Counted from the first letter of the stretch, positions 27,681 to 37,780 are shown. The stretch: DNA of 64,000 nt from Frigidibacter sp. SD6-1 (GCF_030143255.1 NZ_JARJNR010000002.1:248001-312000), one strand, 5' to 3'. Notes: generated from the sequence alone by a model not told the origin. A program made the numbers and translations.

Positions 27681-28114
27681 GCCTGACCTTTCCAGTCGCC
27701 GGTCGTATTCCACCAGCGATGCGGATTGGCACTTTGATCAAGCCCTTTCGACCGCGCCGTCAGAAGGGTCGTGATCCGGATCACCGGCTCCTGATAGCTG
27801 TGCACCTCGAAGACCGCCTCGACGATCCGCGCCGCCACTTCCGCGCCCTCTACCGTCTCGAAGGTGATCGACACGACCCCAGGCCGCTGCCGCACCGCCT
27901 CCTCCACCCCGGCCACCGCGCCTTCGCGCGGCCGGTAGCGTTCGGTGCCCGGCGCGCTGACGAAAGCATTGCTGTCGTAGGCAGGAGTCATCGCCAGCGG
28001 ATCGATCGCGGCCACCGCCTCAAGGATGCGGCCCACGTCCGCTTCCGGTGCCTGCACCTCGAAAAGATGTGCCTCCGCCATGCGCAGCGAACGGGTTTCG
28101 AATGGAATGTTCAT
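27677..28114 (-). CDS. CutA/YqfO-fold protein (NIF3 insertion-domain-like, often labelled RtxA)
   Basis: A 145-residue protein. The HSYQEPVIRI motif corresponds to the HPYEEPA strand of the YqfO/CutA-like fold, and two copies of a short alpha/beta unit are suggested (VGRILEAVAAIDPLAM and AARIVEAVFEVHSYQE). Database entries of this type are often named structural toxin RtxA, which is misleading: there is no RTX repeat. Divergent from a WYL-type regulator with a perfect dyad between, so it is probably that regulator's target. Function unknown. Confidence 0.75.
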   Translation of the reverse strand: MNIPFETRSLRMAEAHLFEVQAPEADVGRILEAVAAIDPLAMTPAYDSNAFVSAPGTERYRPREGAVAGVEEAVRQRPGVVSITFETVEGAEVAARIVEAVFEVHSYQEPVIRITTLLTARSKGLDQSANPHRWWNTTGDWKGQA

Positions 28115-28153
28115 TTCCGGCCTCCCTTGTGCCGCACCGGGTTTGCCGCGATC

Positions 28154-28177
28154 CTGCTGCCATCTAGCTGGCAGCAG
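28154..28177. promoter_or_regulatory. perfect dyad operator candidate for the WYL regulator
   Basis: CTGCTGCCA (28154-28162) and TGGCAGCAG (28169-28177) form an exact 9-bp inverted repeat with a 6-bp spacer. It lies in the 84-bp gap between the divergent CutA/YqfO-like gene and the helix-turn-helix gene, 22 nt before the latter's start. The position suggests binding by that dimeric regulator and autoregulation. Confidence 0.7.
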
Positions 28178-28198
28178 AGATGGGCAAGGTTCAGATCC

Positions 28199-28885
28199 AT
28201 GAAACCGATCCGCATGCTCGATCTCATCGCGCTCCTGCGCGGGCGCCGCCGCCCGCTGACGGCGGCCGAGATCGCCGAGCGGCTCGGCGCCTCGCGCCGC
28301 ACGGTCTATCGCGATATCGCGGGCCTGCAGGCCATGGGCGTGCCGATCGACGGGGCGGCGGGCGTGGGCTACATCCTGCGTCCCGGCTTCGACCTGCCGC
28401 CCCTCAATTTCACCGCCGAGGAGGTCGAGGCGATCGTCGTGGCCCTCGCCCTGCTGGCGCGCACCGGCGACCGGGGGCTGGTGGCGGCGGCCGAAGGGGT
28501 AGCCGCCAAGATCGCCGCCTCCGCACCCCGGCAGGCGGCAGCGACGCTTTCCGCTTCGGGCTGGCACGGCCTGCCGGAGGCGGGCGCCGACCCCGCCCTC
28601 CTGCGCCGCGCCATCCGGGATGAACGGCGGATCGCCTTTCACTACCGGAATGCCGGGGGAGACGAGAGCACGCGCGCCGCCCTGCCCCTCGCCCTCGTCT
28701 ATTACATCGATTCCACTGTCCTCGCCGCCTTTTGCGAAGTCAGGCAGGATTTCCGCCATTTTCGCCTCGACCGCATGAGCGATTGTTACCTCCCCGGCGG
28801 CGGTTTCAAGGGGCGCGGCCGGGCGCTGCGCGCCGACTGGTCAGCCCGGGAAAGCGCAGCCCCGCCGGAGCCTGCCCGCGCCTGA
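28199..28885 (+). CDS. HTH (DeoR/YafY-type) transcriptional regulator with WYL-like domain
   Basis: A 228-residue regulator. The N-terminal winged helix (residues 1-60) has RMLDLIALLRGRRRPLTAAE and LGASRRTVYRDIAGLQAMG, the DeoR-like HTH_11 form seen in YafY proteins. The C-terminal region includes DERRIAFHYRNAGGDE and the FRHFRLDRMSDCYL strand of WYL domains, which sense ligands. The start is the ATG at 28199. Divergent gene and dyad make a self-contained regulatory pair. Confidence 0.87.
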   Translation: MKPIRMLDLIALLRGRRRPLTAAEIAERLGASRRTVYRDIAGLQAMGVPIDGAAGVGYILRPGFDLPPLNFTAEEVEAIVVALALLARTGDRGLVAAAEGVAAKIAASAPRQAAATLSASGWHGLPEAGADPALLRRAIRDERRIAFHYRNAGGDESTRAALPLALVYYIDSTVLAAFCEVRQDFRHFRLDRMSDCYLPGGGFKGRGRALRADWSARESAAPPEPARA

Positions 28886-29026
28886 CGCTTGCCCTGCAAG
28901 CGGCTCCGGATCGCCTTGCCTTGGCGAAGCGATCCCGCTCTGGCCAATGACAAACTTTTGCCGCAGGCCACTGCCAATAGCCGTCGACAGAAACGCACCC
29001 AACTCCAAACTACCAGGACGCGAATC

Positions 29027-30385
29027 ATGAAAAGGGTCTTCGCAGCCGCAGCCATCGCGACGCTGTTTGCCGCTACTCCGGCCTCGGCCGGCATCCCCTA
29101 CGGATATTATGAGTTCGGCGAGATGGTCAGCGAACTGCCCGCCGAGGCCGCCGATCTGTTCGGTCAGCAGGCGACGCTCTGCCATCTCGTGCGCAAATAT
29201 CACATTGCCTACATCCCGCTCTTCTTCCGTTCCGAGGGCTATGTCATCGCCGCCAACCATTGCGCAGCGGCAAGTTACGTCCCGCTGACCGCCGACCGGT
29301 TCGCGGCGCTGCAAGCCATGGGCATTGTCCCCAAATCTCTGCCTGCGGTTCCGTCGCTGTCCCTCGGCCAGCGCAGCCCGCCCGTTGCGATCGGCCTTCT
29401 CGTCGCCGCCTTCGTCATGGTCGTCGCTTCGGCGAAACGCCGCCAGCGGCGCCGGGTCGCGGATCTTGGCGACCTTCCGGACGCGACAAAGGCGCTTCTC
29501 GACATGCTCGCGCACGCGGCGACAGCATGCGGCGTTCCACGGACGGAGGCGGCCCCCCTCATCGCAGTGCTCGCCACGCACTTCTCTACGACGCCGGTTC
29601 AGGCGCAAGAGGTGCAGCGCGGCGCCGATATTGCCCTCGCCCGAAGCCTGCCGAAGCCGCGCCCGGTGGATATATCGATGCTTGCAAGGGCCGTTCCGAC
29701 CGCCCATCGTCAAGCAGCGATGGAAGCGCTCATGACCCTTGTGGAGACGCAGGGCGCGTTGCCACCCAGCGCCCTGCCCTTCCTTCGCCACCTGTCTGCC
29801 CAGCTGAAGGCCGATGCCGGTCTCGCAAAGCGGCGCGCCTACGCCAATGTCTCGCCCGGTGGTCCGCTGCATGGGTTGATACGACCGGCAAAGGATCATG
29901 ATCCGCGGCCGACCGGAAGCCACGACGAGCCGCCCCGGGCAGCACCGACAGCAACCGCCTCCGCCCCCGAACCGACCGTGAGCGCGGGTTTCCATACCGT
30001 GGCCGAGCCGCTTCCCCCCGGAACCCGCGTCGCGTTCGAGATCATGTGCCGCGCGGCGCTCAAGAATGGCCTTCCGGGACCATCCGAGGTCGAGGCCATC
30101 CAGGCGATGAGCCAGCTGCTTCTGCGGATGCCTCTCGATCCCACTTTCCTCGCGCGGATGATCGCTGCCGCGGCCAACCTGCCCGATCCCCCCGATTTCG
30201 CCCTGCTGCTGGCGGGTCTGAGTGCGCCGGAAAAGGAGAAACACGTGCGCATGGCGCTTCTCGTCGCGTCGAGCCGCGGCAACACCAGCCCGGCTGCCGC
30301 CGCCTTCGTCGCGCAACTGGCCAGGGCAGCCGGGCTCGATGATGCACGCCTGCGCGCGCTTTATGCAGAGCTGGAAGAGGCCTGA
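29027..30385 (+). CDS. membrane-anchored protein with two TerB-like helical domains
   Basis: A 452-residue protein. A signal peptide (1-21) precedes a small periplasmic domain with two cysteines (C52 and C79), then one membrane helix (118-137) with an Arg-rich stop (KRRQRRR) putting the rest in the cytosol. The cytosolic part holds two all-helical regions (about 150-265 and 320-450) whose pattern resembles TerB/DjlA-type domains (for example HRQAAMEALMTLVETQGALPPSALPFLRHLS). A Pro/Ala linker joins them. The TerB assignment is by pattern only. Function unknown, possibly envelope sensing. Confidence 0.7.
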   Translation: MKRVFAAAAIATLFAATPASAGIPYGYYEFGEMVSELPAEAADLFGQQATLCHLVRKYHIAYIPLFFRSEGYVIAANHCAAASYVPLTADRFAALQAMGIVPKSLPAVPSLSLGQRSPPVAIGLLVAAFVMVVASAKRRQRRRVADLGDLPDATKALLDMLAHAATACGVPRTEAAPLIAVLATHFSTTPVQAQEVQRGADIALARSLPKPRPVDISMLARAVPTAHRQAAMEALMTLVETQGALPPSALPFLRHLSAQLKADAGLAKRRAYANVSPGGPLHGLIRPAKDHDPRPTGSHDEPPRAAPTATASAPEPTVSAGFHTVAEPLPPGTRVAFEIMCRAALKNGLPGPSEVEAIQAMSQLLLRMPLDPTFLARMIAAAANLPDPPDFALLLAGLSAPEKEKHVRMALLVASSRGNTSPAAAAFVAQLARAAGLDDARLRALYAELEEA

Positions 30386-30466
30386 GGAGGCCCCGAGCCG
30401 ATCTGACGGGCGCGGGGCTGGTTTTGCCGACTTGGCGGCCGGGTCGGCCGCTCCTATTGCGGTGCG

Positions 30467-30868
30467 ATGACACACATACTCGCGCCCGCCCGCTTCGCCC
30501 CTCTCCTCCTCGTGCCACTTCTCGCCGCCTGCGACGATGTCGGCCCGGTCGCGACCAAAGCTGCCACCCGCCTTGTCCGGGACGCCAGTGCCAGCGGTCC
30601 GGGCTGGGCGGCGGACATCGACCGCCCGCTGGCCGAGATCACGCTGGACGGCCGCGCAAGGATCGGGCCCGTGACCCATGACGATGGCCCGAACGGCCGG
30701 ACCTTCCGTGGCCAGTTCGACGGTCAGTCCTATGCGCTCCTTATCAGCGCCGGTCCTTGCGTGCAGGGCTCCGAGGGCGCGCCGACATCTTTCGAGTTCC
30801 ACGCGCGCCTGACCATCGGCGACCGGGTGCTCGAGGGCTGCGCCAACCGTGGCCGGCTCAGGCGGTGA
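30467..30868 (+). CDS. lipoprotein of unknown function
   Basis: A 133-residue protein with a lipobox LLAAC (residues 18-22). The mature part ends in RLTIGDRVLEGCANRG, recalling the C-terminal strand of COG3650-type envelope proteins; an earlier Cys in AGPCVQG could pair with it. Weak GGTGCG upstream. 81 nt after the TerB-like gene on the same strand. Function not known. Confidence 0.7.
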   Translation: MTHILAPARFAPLLLVPLLAACDDVGPVATKAATRLVRDASASGPGWAADIDRPLAEITLDGRARIGPVTHDDGPNGRTFRGQFDGQSYALLISAGPCVQGSEGAPTSFEFHARLTIGDRVLEGCANRGRLRR

Positions 30869-30908
30869 GGGCATGGACTTCCGCCCCGCCACGGGCTAGC
30901 GAGACCGT

Positions 30909-31838
30909 ATGAACACCAATGACCGCCCGCTTCTGGGCGTCGTGCTGATGCTTGGCTTCTGCACGATCGCGCCCTTGATCGACGTTGCCTCGAAACTCGC
31001 GGGACAAGCGGTTTCGGTGGGCTCGATCACCTTCGGGCGGTTCCTCGTGCAGGCGGTGCTGATGGCGCCGATCCTCATCGCCATGGGGCTGTCCGTGCGC
31101 CTTTCGGGCCGGGCGCTGACGCTGACCCTCGCGCGCGCCCTCGTCTCGGTCATCTCCACCTGGTGCTTCGTCGCCGCGCTGCGGTCGATGCCCTTGGCCG
31201 ACGCGCTCGCCATCGTGTTTCTGGAGCCGTTCATCATCCTCCTGATCGGCCGCTTCGCGATGGGCGAGCAGGTCGGGCCACGGCGGATCGGCGCGGCGGT
31301 CGTCGGCTTCGTCGGCTCGCTTCTGGTGATCCAGCCCGCCTTTGCCGCCTTCGGCCTGGTGGCGCTCCTGCCGCTCGGCACGGCGGTCAGTTTCGCGCTT
31401 TACATCCTGATCACCCGGGCGCTCTCGGCCCATGTCCATCCGGTCGCCATGCAGGTCCAGACCGCCTTCGTCGCGGGCGCCCTCTGCCTGCCCTTCTCGG
31501 GGCTCGCGTGGCTTGCGGGTGACCCGACGCTCAGCCTCTCGCTGCCGTCGGGCATTTTCTGGCTCTGGTGCTTCTGTGTCGGCCTCGCCGCCACGATCAG
31601 CCACATGTCGATGACCTATGCGCTGAAATTCGCACCTTCCGCCACACTCGCGCCTTTGCACTATCTGGAAATCGTGCCCGCCGCCCTCTTCGGCTATCTG
31701 GTCTTCGGCGATTTTCCGAACGCCGTCACCTGGGCGGGCATCGGCGTGATCGTCGCCTCGGGCCTTTACATCATCCACCGCGAGCGGATCGCCGCCCGCA
31801 GTGTCAGCGCAAGCCGTGCGCTGACAGAAGCCCCGTGA
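30909..31838 (+). CDS. EamA/DMT-family transporter
   Basis: A 309-residue transporter with ten helices and both EamA repeats; MTYALKFAPSATLAPLHYLEIVPAALFGYLVFGDFP is the usual second-repeat signature. Similar in plan to S-adenosylmethionine-transporter-like or RhaT-like members, but the substrate cannot be read. Its last 35 bp overlap the convergent thiamine pyrophosphokinase gene. Confidence 0.89.
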   Translation: MNTNDRPLLGVVLMLGFCTIAPLIDVASKLAGQAVSVGSITFGRFLVQAVLMAPILIAMGLSVRLSGRALTLTLARALVSVISTWCFVAALRSMPLADALAIVFLEPFIILLIGRFAMGEQVGPRRIGAAVVGFVGSLLVIQPAFAAFGLVALLPLGTAVSFALYILITRALSAHVHPVAMQVQTAFVAGALCLPFSGLAWLAGDPTLSLSLPSGIFWLWCFCVGLAATISHMSMTYALKFAPSATLAPLHYLEIVPAALFGYLVFGDFPNAVTWAGIGVIVASGLYIIHRERIAARSVSASRALTEAP

Positions 31839-32478
31839 CGGCGCGGTCCAGCTGATCCGCGGGCAGCACCACCAGCATCCCCGTCCGCGCGAAGGCCAGA
31901 TCGACGGCCCCCGTCGCCTCGTTCGAGGTGCCGATCCTTCCGTCGGGCGACAGCACCAGCCCGTCGATCGGCCAGCGCAGGCCGCTTGAGCGCCCTTCGA
32001 TCGCCGCCATCGGGAAAAGCGACAGCCGCGTGCCCGCCGCAAGGTCCAGTCGGAGGCGCGGCGGGGCGGCGAAAATCAGGTCCGTCTCGTCAAGGATGAT
32101 GCAAGGTTTGCCCGCATGGCGCACCAGCGCGTTCATCACCGACAGGGTGTGATCGGCCCGCGCGCCGGTGAACCCCAGCCCGAGAATCAGCGGCGCCCGG
32201 ACGCTCAGCAGGCACTTCTCGAAATCGGTCGTTTCCTGCTCGGCGATTCGCATCTGGCGCTCGGCCGGGATCGCGGACAGCGTCTCGGCCGTCACGGAAT
32301 CGAAATCCCCGATCACGAAATCGGGACTAAGCCCTTCAGAAACCGCCATATTCGCGCCACCATCGACGGCTATCAGCGTTGGCGCCCGCTTCAGGATTGA
32401 TCGAAGCAGGCCGGGGTTTGTTAGGCCCCCGCCCAAAAAAGTCACTGGTTCTTGGAATTCAACAGTTCTGTCTGGCAT
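31804..32478 (-). CDS. thiamine pyrophosphokinase (thiamine diphosphokinase)
   Basis: A 224-residue enzyme that transfers pyrophosphate from ATP to thiamine to make TPP. It shows the TPK motifs DGGANMA, DFVIGDFDSV, TTDFEKCL and LGFTGARADHTLSVMNAL, and a C-terminal beta domain with SLFPM. Full length. Convergent, with a 35-bp overlap with the EamA gene. No thi genes or TPP riboswitch nearby. Confidence 0.92.
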   Translation of the reverse strand: MPDRTVEFQEPVTFLGGGLTNPGLLRSILKRAPTLIAVDGGANMAVSEGLSPDFVIGDFDSVTAETLSAIPAERQMRIAEQETTDFEKCLLSVRAPLILGLGFTGARADHTLSVMNALVRHAGKPCIILDETDLIFAAPPRLRLDLAAGTRLSLFPMAAIEGRSSGLRWPIDGLVLSPDGRIGTSNEATGAVDLAFARTGMLVVLPADQLDRAVTGLLSAHGLR

Positions 32479-32582
32479 GATGAGTTTATTAGCGATTGTG
32501 GCAACGGCGGGTGCGGGCGGTCCGAAAGAATCCTTTAATTTACCTATATCTGTTCATGCTCGCGAACCAGTTCTGAGGTTCG

Positions 32583-34754
32583 ATGAAGAGGAACGCCGTG
32601 ATGGAAGGCAGACATAGAATGGTCGGGCCAAGCAAGATTCTCACCGTTTCCTACGGGACCTTTTCCTGCACGCTGGAAGGGTTCGACGAACCCTTCGTGA
32701 TGATGAAGGCGGTCGCCGAATATTTCCGCGACCTCGCCGCCGAGGACCGGTATTTCGGCGCAGAGCCGCCGGTGCCGGACGCCGAGATGCTGCAAAAGAT
32801 CGCCGAGCGCGAGATCCATCGCCGGGTCGAGGCGAAGCTGGGCGAACATGGCGTGACGCTGCGCCAGTCCGATCCGGTGGCGGAACCGGCCCCGGTCGCC
32901 GCAGCCGCGCCCCTGTCGGCCCCGATGCCTGCTCCGGCGCCCGCCCCGGCTGCTGCGCCTGAAGCGGCTCAGCCCGAAGAGACGGCACCAGTTGCCCCCG
33001 CCGCCGAAGAAACCGCGGCACCCGTGCCGGTCGAAGCCGCCCTCCCGGAAGAAGCCGCATTGCCGGTCGAGCCCGAACCCGCCGCAGCTGCATTGCCGGA
33101 GGCGGCGCAGGAAGACACACCGGAACCCGCCCTTGAGGTGATGGCCGAGGCCGCGCCCGCCGAAGAGGTGCCCGCCGACGATCTGATTGAGGCTGTCGCA
33201 GACGAAGAGGAGGCCGATACGGCCGAGATCGAGGCAGACGCGATCTCGACGGGCGCGGCGATCGAGGAGACTGCCGAAGCAGAGGCTGAAGCGCCGCTCG
33301 CCGCCGCCCCCCTCCCGGTCGCGCCCCCCCTGCCCGCCGCGCCGGAGCCGGTGCTCGAGGCGCCCGCCCCCGATTCGATCGCCGCCAAGCTCATGCGTAT
33401 CCGCGCCGTGGTCGAAGGCGTTCGCGCCGCGCAGACCGCCGATATCGGTGACGATGACGAGGCCGACAGCGAAGGGATGGCCGCCGCCGGGCCGCAGATG
33501 GAAGCGGATTTCGGCTTCAGCCTCGACCCGAGCGACGACAAGCCGGAACTCGTGGCGGCAGAGGCCGCGCGCGCGGCCGAACGTGCCGAAACGGCGGCGG
33601 AAAAGACCCCCGACGAAGCGCCGGAACCGATCCGCGCCGAGGCTTTGGCCGAGGCGCCTGCGCACTATCTCGAGGATGACGAAACCGACCTGCCGCCCCT
33701 GGCCGAGGATGACGCGCTCCTGTCGCGCCTGACGGCGCTGCGCGAGGAAGCCCAGATCACGCCGGAAGAGGCGCCCGCCAAGACCCCGGCGCCGGAGCCC
33801 GCGCCGCAAGGCGCCGCGCCCTGGGCGCCGCCGCCCGGCTTCGATGACGACGAGGACATGGCCGAGGCGCCCGCCGAAGAGCGCGCGCCCGAGCCGGAGC
33901 CCACGAGCTTCTTCCAGCGCGCCCGCGCCCGCGTGATCCGCATCGGCCGCCGGATCGGCCACCCCGAAGAGGCGGAGGACCATCACGCGCCCGCCGCCGG
34001 TGACGATCATCTGGCGGATGCCGCCGGCGCGGACGAGGGCCATGATGTCGAACGCCTGATGGAAGAGGCGCGCCAGAAACTGGAAGGCGCCGAAAGCCGC
34101 CGCAAGTTCACCTCGATCTCGCATCTGAAGGCAGCCGTGGCGGCGACGATCGCCGACCGCAAGATGAACGATGGCGAACCGAAGGCGTCGGCGGGCGACG
34201 AGGAGGCCGACCTCGACCGCTATCGCGAAGACCTGTCGCGCGCCGTCCGTCCGCACCGGCCGACCTCGATGCAACCGACCACCGCGCGCCCCGCCCCCGT
34301 GGCACCGCTGGTGCTCGTCTCCGAACAGCGCGTCGACCGCCCGTCGGCTGGCGGGCGGGAAACCAGCATTCGTCCGCGCCGCATCGCCTCGGACGTCGAG
34401 ACCGGCTTCGACGATGAAGACCATGAGTTCGACGGCGACGAGGAAATCTCTCCCGACAGCGTGAGCAGCTTCACCGAATTCGCCGAAAAGCTCGGCGCCC
34501 ACGATCTGACCGAACTTCTGGAAGCGGCCGCCGTCTATACCGCCTCGGTCGAGGGGCGCCCCTATTTTTCGCGGCCCCATATCCTCAGGAAGGTCGAATT
34601 CGCCTCGTCGCGCAGCGATTTCAACCGCGAGGACGGACTCAGGTCGTTCGGGATGCTCCTGCGCGAAGGCAAGATCATGAAGATCAGCCGTGGCCAGTTC
34701 GCTGTCGCCGAAGCCTCGAAATACATGATCGAGACGCGCCGCGCCGCCAACTGA
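32583..34754 (+). CDS. large acidic Ala/Pro/Glu-rich protein with conserved ends
   Basis: A 723-residue protein. The N-terminus (residues 15-90: ILTVSYGTFSCTLEGFDEPF, MMKAVAEYFRDLAAEDRYFG) and the C-terminus (about 635-720: SSFTEFAEKLGAHDLTELLEAAAVYTA, GLRSFGMLLREGKIMKISRGQF) are ordered and look conserved; the middle 500 residues are low-complexity A/P/E-rich with scattered Arg-rich patches. No signal peptide. The ATG at 32583 has GAGG 4 nt upstream; 32601 and 32619 are alternatives. Known to me only as a rhodobacterial hypothetical; perhaps a cytosolic scaffold. Confidence 0.8.
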   Translation: MKRNAVMEGRHRMVGPSKILTVSYGTFSCTLEGFDEPFVMMKAVAEYFRDLAAEDRYFGAEPPVPDAEMLQKIAEREIHRRVEAKLGEHGVTLRQSDPVAEPAPVAAAAPLSAPMPAPAPAPAAAPEAAQPEETAPVAPAAEETAAPVPVEAALPEEAALPVEPEPAAAALPEAAQEDTPEPALEVMAEAAPAEEVPADDLIEAVADEEEADTAEIEADAISTGAAIEETAEAEAEAPLAAAPLPVAPPLPAAPEPVLEAPAPDSIAAKLMRIRAVVEGVRAAQTADIGDDDEADSEGMAAAGPQMEADFGFSLDPSDDKPELVAAEAARAAERAETAAEKTPDEAPEPIRAEALAEAPAHYLEDDETDLPPLAEDDALLSRLTALREEAQITPEEAPAKTPAPEPAPQGAAPWAPPPGFDDDEDMAEAPAEERAPEPEPTSFFQRARARVIRIGRRIGHPEEAEDHHAPAAGDDHLADAAGADEGHDVERLMEEARQKLEGAESRRKFTSISHLKAAVAATIADRKMNDGEPKASAGDEEADLDRYREDLSRAVRPHRPTSMQPTTARPAPVAPLVLVSEQRVDRPSAGGRETSIRPRRIASDVETGFDDEDHEFDGDEEISPDSVSSFTEFAEKLGAHDLTELLEAAAVYTASVEGRPYFSRPHILRKVEFASSRSDFNREDGLRSFGMLLREGKIMKISRGQFAVAEASKYMIETRRAAN

Positions 34755-34778
34755 AACGCGGGATTTCCGGCTTGCGGG

Positions 34779-34801
34779 GGGCGCCCTTCCGGGCGCCCTT
34801 T
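34779..34801 (+). terminator. intrinsic terminator after the acidic protein gene
   Basis: GGGCGCCC (34779-34786) pairs with GGGCGCCC (34791-34798) around TTCC, followed by TTT. The stem is fully GC. It lies between this gene and the convergent DUF2842 gene and may stop both. Confidence 0.7.
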
Positions 34802-35022
34802 CACTCGTCGGGGTCCGCCTGCCCGATCCCGCGGAAAAGCGGCTTCAGGGGCAGCGCCCAGGCGAAGGCAAGGATGGCATAGAGCGGCACTTCCGCCCAG
34901 ATCGGCAGACGGCCGAAAGTCCGGTCAAGCCAGTTCACCAGGCTGACGGCCAGGATCACATAGACCGGCAGGCCGACGAGCAAGGCGACAAGGGCAAGGC
35001 GCTTGCGCGTGCGATGGGTCAT
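34801..35022 (-). CDS. DUF2842 small membrane protein
   Basis: A 73-residue protein with two membrane helices and the alphaproteobacterial DUF2842 pattern: basic N-terminus RTRKRLA, LVGLPVYVILAV, and AFAWALPLKPLFRGIGQ at the end. No enzymatic residues. It stands downstream of purA on the same strand across about 95 bp that includes an imperfect hairpin near 35068-35100. Function unknown. Confidence 0.85.
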   Translation of the reverse strand: MTHRTRKRLALVALLVGLPVYVILAVSLVNWLDRTFGRLPIWAEVPLYAILAFAWALPLKPLFRGIGQADPDE

Positions 35023-35117
35023 GGTCGGGCCTCCTGAGACGGGGCCGCTCCTCCCTCCTTGCAGTCGGTCCTCGCTTGATCAGCGAAGAGCGACGGACCG
35101 GAGCGATGAGCGGCCGG

Positions 35118-36410
<1,293 letters not shown>

Positions 36411-36521
36411 GAACCCGGTCCTTGCCTTTCCGTCAAACCCTGCGTCCTATAGCGATGGCGGACCGGCAGCGAAACAGCAAAATCGCGCGCACCCCGGCCG
36501 GGCGAGGAGAAGGAGGCAAAG

Positions 36522-36917
36522 ATGGGCATCATCCTGCGCTGGCTCGGGGCCTTCGCGCTGCTGTCGGCCACGTTCAACCCGACCGAAATCAACTATGTCC
36601 GCTGGGCCGAGGCGAACTATGCGGGCCAGTTCCCGCTTGTCCTTTTTCTCGGGCTTCTTCTCGCTGTCGGCTACATGATCTATGTCGTCGCCACCCTGCG
36701 TTCGATCGGCGCCTTCGGCATCGTGCTCATCGCAGCGATCTTCGGCTCGGCGCTCTGGGTGCTGATCGACTGGGGCGTGCTGACCTTGCAGAACCAAAGC
36801 CTAAACATGTGGCTGGCGATCCTTGCCCTCTCGATCATCCTCGGCGCTGGCCTGTCGTGGAGCATCCTGCGCCAGCGCCTGTCGGGCCAGGCCAGCGTCG
36901 ACGAGGTCGAGGGCTGA
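36522..36917 (+). CDS. DUF6524-type four-helix membrane protein
   Basis: A 131-residue protein with four membrane helices and the start MGIILRWLGAFALLSATFNPTEINYVRWA, which matches the DUF6524 family as I know it. Strong GAGAAGGAGG upstream of the ATG. One nt separates its stop from the next gene's start. Function unknown. Confidence 0.82.
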   Translation: MGIILRWLGAFALLSATFNPTEINYVRWAEANYAGQFPLVLFLGLLLAVGYMIYVVATLRSIGAFGIVLIAAIFGSALWVLIDWGVLTLQNQSLNMWLAILALSIILGAGLSWSILRQRLSGQASVDEVEG

Positions 36918-36918
36918 G

Positions 36919-37302
36919 ATGTTCCTCTACATCACCCTTGGCACCAACGACCTCGCCCGCGCCCGCCGGTTCTATGACGCGGTCATGCCCACCCTCGGCC
37001 TGATCCGCCGCGCCGACGAGCCGACAGAGGTGGGCTATGGCGCGGCAGATGACAGCCGCACCCGGCTCTGGATCACCGAACCTTTCGACGGCAAGCCCGC
37101 CACCGTCGGCAACGGCTCGATGCCCGCTTTCGAGGCCGAAAGCCGTGCCGCCGTCGATGCCTTCCACAAGGCAGCGCTGGACCAGGGCGGCACCGACGAG
37201 GGCGCGCCGGGCCTCAGGCCCTTTGGCGCAAGCTTCTACGCCGCTTACGTCCGCGACCCCGACGGCAACAAGCTCTCGGCCGTGTGCGAAGGGCCGACCT
37301 GA
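36919..37302 (+). CDS. VOC-superfamily (glyoxalase-like) protein
   Basis: A 127-residue protein with the vicinal-oxygen-chelate fold: LYITLGTNDLARARRFYDAVMPTLG at the start and YVRDPDGNKLSAVCE at the end, where the terminal Glu and an early residue could hold a metal. Some members are lyases or dioxygenases, others bind drugs; the substrate is not evident. ATG at 36919 is only 1 nt after the DUF6524 stop, suggesting co-translation. Confidence 0.87.
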   Translation: MFLYITLGTNDLARARRFYDAVMPTLGLIRRADEPTEVGYGAADDSRTRLWITEPFDGKPATVGNGSMPAFEAESRAAVDAFHKAALDQGGTDEGAPGLRPFGASFYAAYVRDPDGNKLSAVCEGPT

Positions 37303-37373
37303 TCGCGCCTTCGCCCTTGCGCCCCTGACACCTTGCGCCTAGATAGGCGCGTCAGCCACAAGACCCGGGTCCC

Positions 37374-37739
37374 ATGGAAAACGTCATCCTCACCGTTCAC
37401 CTGATCCTTGCGCTTCTCCTCATCGGGGTCGTGCTTTTGCAGCGGAACGAAGGCGGCGCGCTTCTGTCGGGCGGCGGCGCCATGACGGCGCGGGGTGCTG
37501 CCAACGCGCTGACCAAACTGACCTGGATCTTCGCGGCAGGCTTCATCGCCACCTCGATCACGCTCACCGTCCTCGCCGCGCGCAATGCCGCCGGTTCGTC
37601 GGTGATCGAGACCCCGCCCGCCGCCGCGCCTGCAAGCGAGACACCTGCCGACGCACCGGCGACGCCCGCGCTGCCGGAAGGCGATCTTCTGCCGCCTCCG
37701 GTTGAATCGGCCCCCGCGGACAGCGCGCCCTCGAACTAG
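37374..37739 (+). CDS. secG: preprotein translocase subunit SecG
   Basis: A 121-residue inner-membrane protein of the SecYEG translocon. Two helices (residues 3-21 and 51-69) flank the GGALLSGGGAMTARGAANALTKLTWI loop diagnostic of SecG. A Pro/Ala/Glu-rich cytosolic or periplasmic tail (about 80-121) extends it, as is common in alphaproteobacteria. Directly upstream of pyrG, a common order in this group. Confidence 0.94.
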   Translation: MENVILTVHLILALLLIGVVLLQRNEGGALLSGGGAMTARGAANALTKLTWIFAAGFIATSITLTVLAARNAAGSSVIETPPAAAPASETPADAPATPALPEGDLLPPPVESAPADSAPSN

Positions 37740-37758
37740 GCCAGACCACTATTCTTGG

Positions 37759-37780
37759 GAGGGCGCCACAAATCGCCCTC
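37759..37780 (+). terminator. possible hairpin terminator after secG
   Basis: GAGGGCG (37759-37765) pairs with CGCCCTC (37774-37780) around an 8-nt loop, 20 nt after the secG stop. The run that follows is AAAATC rather than T-rich, so it may be a processing hairpin instead of a true terminator. Confidence 0.4.

Noticed and set aside
27677-28114. Naming the 145-residue protein an RTX toxin
   Set aside because: No GGxGxD nonapeptide repeats and far too small; the HSYQEP motif fits the CutA/YqfO-like fold.
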